DNA from: Nocardia sp. NBC_01730
Lineage (GTDB): Bacteria; Actinomycetota; Actinomycetes; Mycobacteriales; Mycobacteriaceae
Reading direction: 5' to 3'
DNA length: 64,000 nucleotides
Assembly (NCBI RefSeq): GCF_035920445.1
Contig: NZ_CP109162.1
Coordinates: 1,364,001-1,428,000 of the forward strand
Shown here: in pieces, positions 62,110 to 64,000 of the stretch
Numbering within the stretch: position 1 is the stretch's first letter
Layout of the letters: every line of letters starts with the position of its first letter
The notes under the pieces: generated by a model
What the model was told of the DNA's origin: nothing
What the model saw: the letters and a program-made list of their open reading frames with translations, nothing else
The model's database searches: none
Position numbers and translations under genes: made by a program

Positions 62110-63428
62110 TACGCACCGCCAGGTGGTGGGGCGGCGGGCGTCAGAATGGATTGGCTACGCTGCAACCAAGGACATTCCACCAGCCAATCGTCGCCACGGC
62201 GGTGTACCGGATGGGTGCCGTGCCCGAATGCCGGCGCCGTGGCGAAGGCCGCCGCGGTGGCCCGCATCGAAAGGTCGATCAGCACGCCGCCGCCGCCACG
62301 GACCGCGCTCGCCACGGCCAGTGCAGCGCAGATTCCGGATAGCGGATCGGCAATCGCGTCCGCACAGAACACCGGTTCGTCACGATACCGGCCGACCAGT
62401 CCGCCGGCCACCGCCGCGTCATCGCCGAAGGCCACGCACATCGGATCGCCCCGCCCTGCGCCGGTCAAGCTCAGCCAGACCTGCCCGTCGGGGTGCGGGC
62501 GGTCCTCGGGTGCCAGGCCCAGCTGCGCCAATGCCCGCGGGCGCGAGGCTTCGATCACGATGTCTGCCATATCGAGCAATTCTGCCAATTCGTTTCGGCC
62601 GCGGGCAGACCTGAAGTCGATGGCGCGGAATTCCTTTCCGTCGTGCAGCCAGTCGAAGAACCTCGGGTCGCCGACGCGGAATCCGTCAGGGCGGTGTGTG
62701 CTCTCCACCTTGATGACCTGAGCACCCGCTCGACCGAGCACTCGCGCACACAGCGGGCCGGCCCACAGCGATGACAGATCGACGACCGAGCGTCCGGACA
62801 ACGACGACGTGTCGACCGGTGCGGCGATCCGTGACGACCGCCAGGGCACAGTCGGAGCGACCGTCGCAGGTAGGGCTGCCGCGGGTACCCCGAGCAGTTG
62901 TGCACGCTCCTCCACTGCCGCCGAGGGCATGATGCTTAGAGCTGATTCGAGTGCGGTCCAGGGATCTCCGTCGAAGGCGCGGCCCAGAATAGCGGGCACG
63001 GCGTCGACGTCCTCGCGTCGACTCAGCGTGATGGCACACCAGCCGTCGGCCGTGCGGAGCAGCCTGCTCACGCCGCTCGCGGACCGTCGACCGGCCCGCC
63101 GTAGCCCCGACGATCCGGCGCGGCCGGCCAGGACGACCGCCGGATCGAGGTCGACCCGAGTGCCGATCTCGCCGGTGACCCAGGACAGCACGCGCAGCAC
63201 TTCCTTCAGCAATCCATAGGCCGGCGCGGGGGAGAGCACCGGCGGTCCCTCGGCGGTCCCGGTGAGCGCCATCGCACCGGACGCTGCCCATGCCAGTTCC
63301 GGACATTCGTGACCGTGCGGTTCAGCTGTCGGTGCGGCAGACGTTGTCAGCGTCCGTACCCAGTCGCCGACGACGGCAGACGCTGTCGCCGTTCCGGGTT
63401 GTCTGTTCGTTTCGTGATTCGCCCGCAC
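62109..63428 (-). CDS. Family III CoA-transferase
   Basis: 439 residues from GTG 63428. The CaiB/BaiF core lies in the second half: LSGRSVVDLSSLWAGPLCAR, LGRAGAQVIKVESTHRPDGF, DWLHDGKEFRAIDFRSARGR, SLTGAGRGD and GGVLIDLSMRATAAAFATAP. The first ~200 residues are a less conserved half, consistent with a fused or duplicated layout. Probably activates a late pathway acid. Downstream of an enoyl-CoA hydratase and overlapping the amidohydrolase. Confidence 0.85.
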   Translation of the reverse strand: MRANHETNRQPGTATASAVVGDWVRTLTTSAAPTAEPHGHECPELAWAASGAMALTGTAEGPPVLSPAPAYGLLKEVLRVLSWVTGEIGTRVDLDPAVVLAGRAGSSGLRRAGRRSASGVSRLLRTADGWCAITLSRREDVDAVPAILGRAFDGDPWTALESALSIMPSAAVEERAQLLGVPAAALPATVAPTVPWRSSRIAAPVDTSSLSGRSVVDLSSLWAGPLCARVLGRAGAQVIKVESTHRPDGFRVGDPRFFDWLHDGKEFRAIDFRSARGRNELAELLDMADIVIEASRPRALAQLGLAPEDRPHPDGQVWLSLTGAGRGDPMCVAFGDDAAVAGGLVGRYRDEPVFCADAIADPLSGICAALAVASAVRGGGGVLIDLSMRATAAAFATAPAFGHGTHPVHRRGDDWLVECPWLQRSQSILTPAAPPPGGA

Positions 63429-63429
63429 T

Positions 63430-64000
63430 TCAGTTCCTTGCCTCGGTCATCCGGTCGACTAAGCCCCAGCGCAGCGCAGTCGGCACGGGCAGTCGCTGTC
63501 CGGTCAGCATGAGCCAGGCGGCTCGCCATCGGCCGATGCGACTGGGCACGCTGACCGTGCCGCCCGCACCTGGGACGAGCCCCATGTGCACTTCCGGAAA
63601 AGAGAAGTACGTGTCCGGGGCTGCGGCGACCGTGCCCGCCATCGCGGCTATCTCGGCGCCTGCGCCGATACAGGCTCCGGTGACGCGCGCGACCAGGTGC
63701 CCGGCAATACGGTCGAATACGCGCCACGGTGCCCGGTCCAGCCGCACCAGATAGCTGGCGACCAGATCCGTCGCACAGCCGAACTCGTCCAGATCGCCGC
63801 CGCTGCAGAAGTCCGGTCCAGTGCCGCTCAGCTCGACTGAGGTAATGCTCGAATCGGCGGCCGCCACCTGTGCGGCGGCCAGCAGTTCCTCGCGCAGCCG
63901 CACGCTCAGCGCATTGCGGCGCTGTGGGTGATCCAGCACGATCGAGAGATGACCGTCGGTGCGGTGTAACCGAACCAGGGTGTCGGCTGCCGGGGGCTTC
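63430..64000 (-). CDS. Enoyl-CoA hydratase, 5' part beyond window edge
   Basis: About 190 C-terminal codons visible; the frame is open to the edge (VRLHRTDGHLSIVLDHPQRR). Crotonase marks: GTGPDFCSGGDLDEFG, VTGACIGAGAEIAAMAGTVA and SFPEVHMGLVPGAGGTVSVP, followed by the usual helix (TALRWGLVDRM). The end is short relative to classic hydratases (~250-270), so the C-terminal trimer helix seems reduced. Confidence 0.88.
   Translation of the reverse strand, partial: KPPAADTLVRLHRTDGHLSIVLDHPQRRNALSVRLREELLAAAQVAAADSSITSVELSGTGPDFCSGGDLDEFGCATDLVASYLVRLDRAPWRVFDRIAGHLVARVTGACIGAGAEIAAMAGTVAAAPDTYFSFPEVHMGLVPGAGGTVSVPSRIGRWRAAWLMLTGQRLPVPTALRWGLVDRMTEARN

Noticed and set aside
1..64000. CRISPR array, rRNA genes, prophage structural genes
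   Set aside because: No regularly spaced repeats, rRNA-like sequence or capsid/tail genes were seen.

Overview
High-GC actinobacterial DNA, most likely Nocardia or a close relative in the Mycobacteriales. The signs are a mycofactocin precursor and maturase genes, an F420/LLM-type oxidoreductase, many P450, acyl-CoA dehydrogenase and CoA-transferase genes, GTG and TTG starts, and nocardial-type IS3 and IS30 elements.

Layout. (1) Bases 1-7620 hold, on the minus strand, a SNF2-type helicase, a RecQ-like helicase, a ~300-residue protein and a P-loop ATPase cut by the window edge. I read these as dpdE-dpdF-dpdG-dpdH, the restriction arm of the 7-deazaguanine DNA-modification (Dpd) system; this is the strongest candidate for an unusual biological system here. 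(2) Bases 7800-17000 are a worn accessory zone: an IS3 element, an AbiE-like antitoxin/nucleotidyltransferase pair broken by frameshifts, a tRNA 3'-end (tRNA-Ala-like) with a strong terminator that looks like an attachment site, an IS30 remnant, a DnaB-like ATPase whose Walker A lysine is replaced, a gene cut by a second IS3 element, an ORF fused to an SDR fragment, and a Tn3 remnant. (3) Bases 17246-26820 carry a four-gene heme-copper-oxidase-like membrane operon, a broken PAS/GGDEF gene, an aldehyde dehydrogenase, a frameshifted P450 and two TetR regulators. Copies of the palindrome TAGCCGATCGGCTA precede the membrane operon, the GGDEF gene, the P450 and one tetR gene, defining a local regulon. 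(4) Bases 27000-64000 are one large catabolic cluster.

The catabolic cluster combines a P450 and ferredoxin, a Rieske oxygenase with its reductase, a mycofactocin-type SDR, a two-subunit B12-dependent acyl-CoA mutase with MeaB chaperone, an LLM oxidoreductase, three CoA-transferases, four acyl-CoA dehydrogenases (two forming a heteromeric-type pair), two enoyl-CoA hydratases, two thiolase-fold enzymes with a DUF35-type partner, three amidohydrolases, a thioesterase and mftABC. This suggests activation of an alicyclic or branched (terpenoid- or steroid-like) compound by oxygenases, CoA ligation by transferase, beta-oxidation and a carbon-skeleton rearrangement. The substrate cannot be told from sequence. 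A second palindrome, GAGAATNNNATTCTC, recurs upstream of most operons in this cluster, including the mft operon; the TetR gene that ends the Rieske operon is the best candidate for its binder.

Several genes (IS3 orfB copies, AbiE antitoxin, GGDEF, P450, hydrolase, hydroxyisobutyrate-dehydrogenase-like) contain small frameshifts. These are either real decay or assembly indels, and raw reads are needed to tell.
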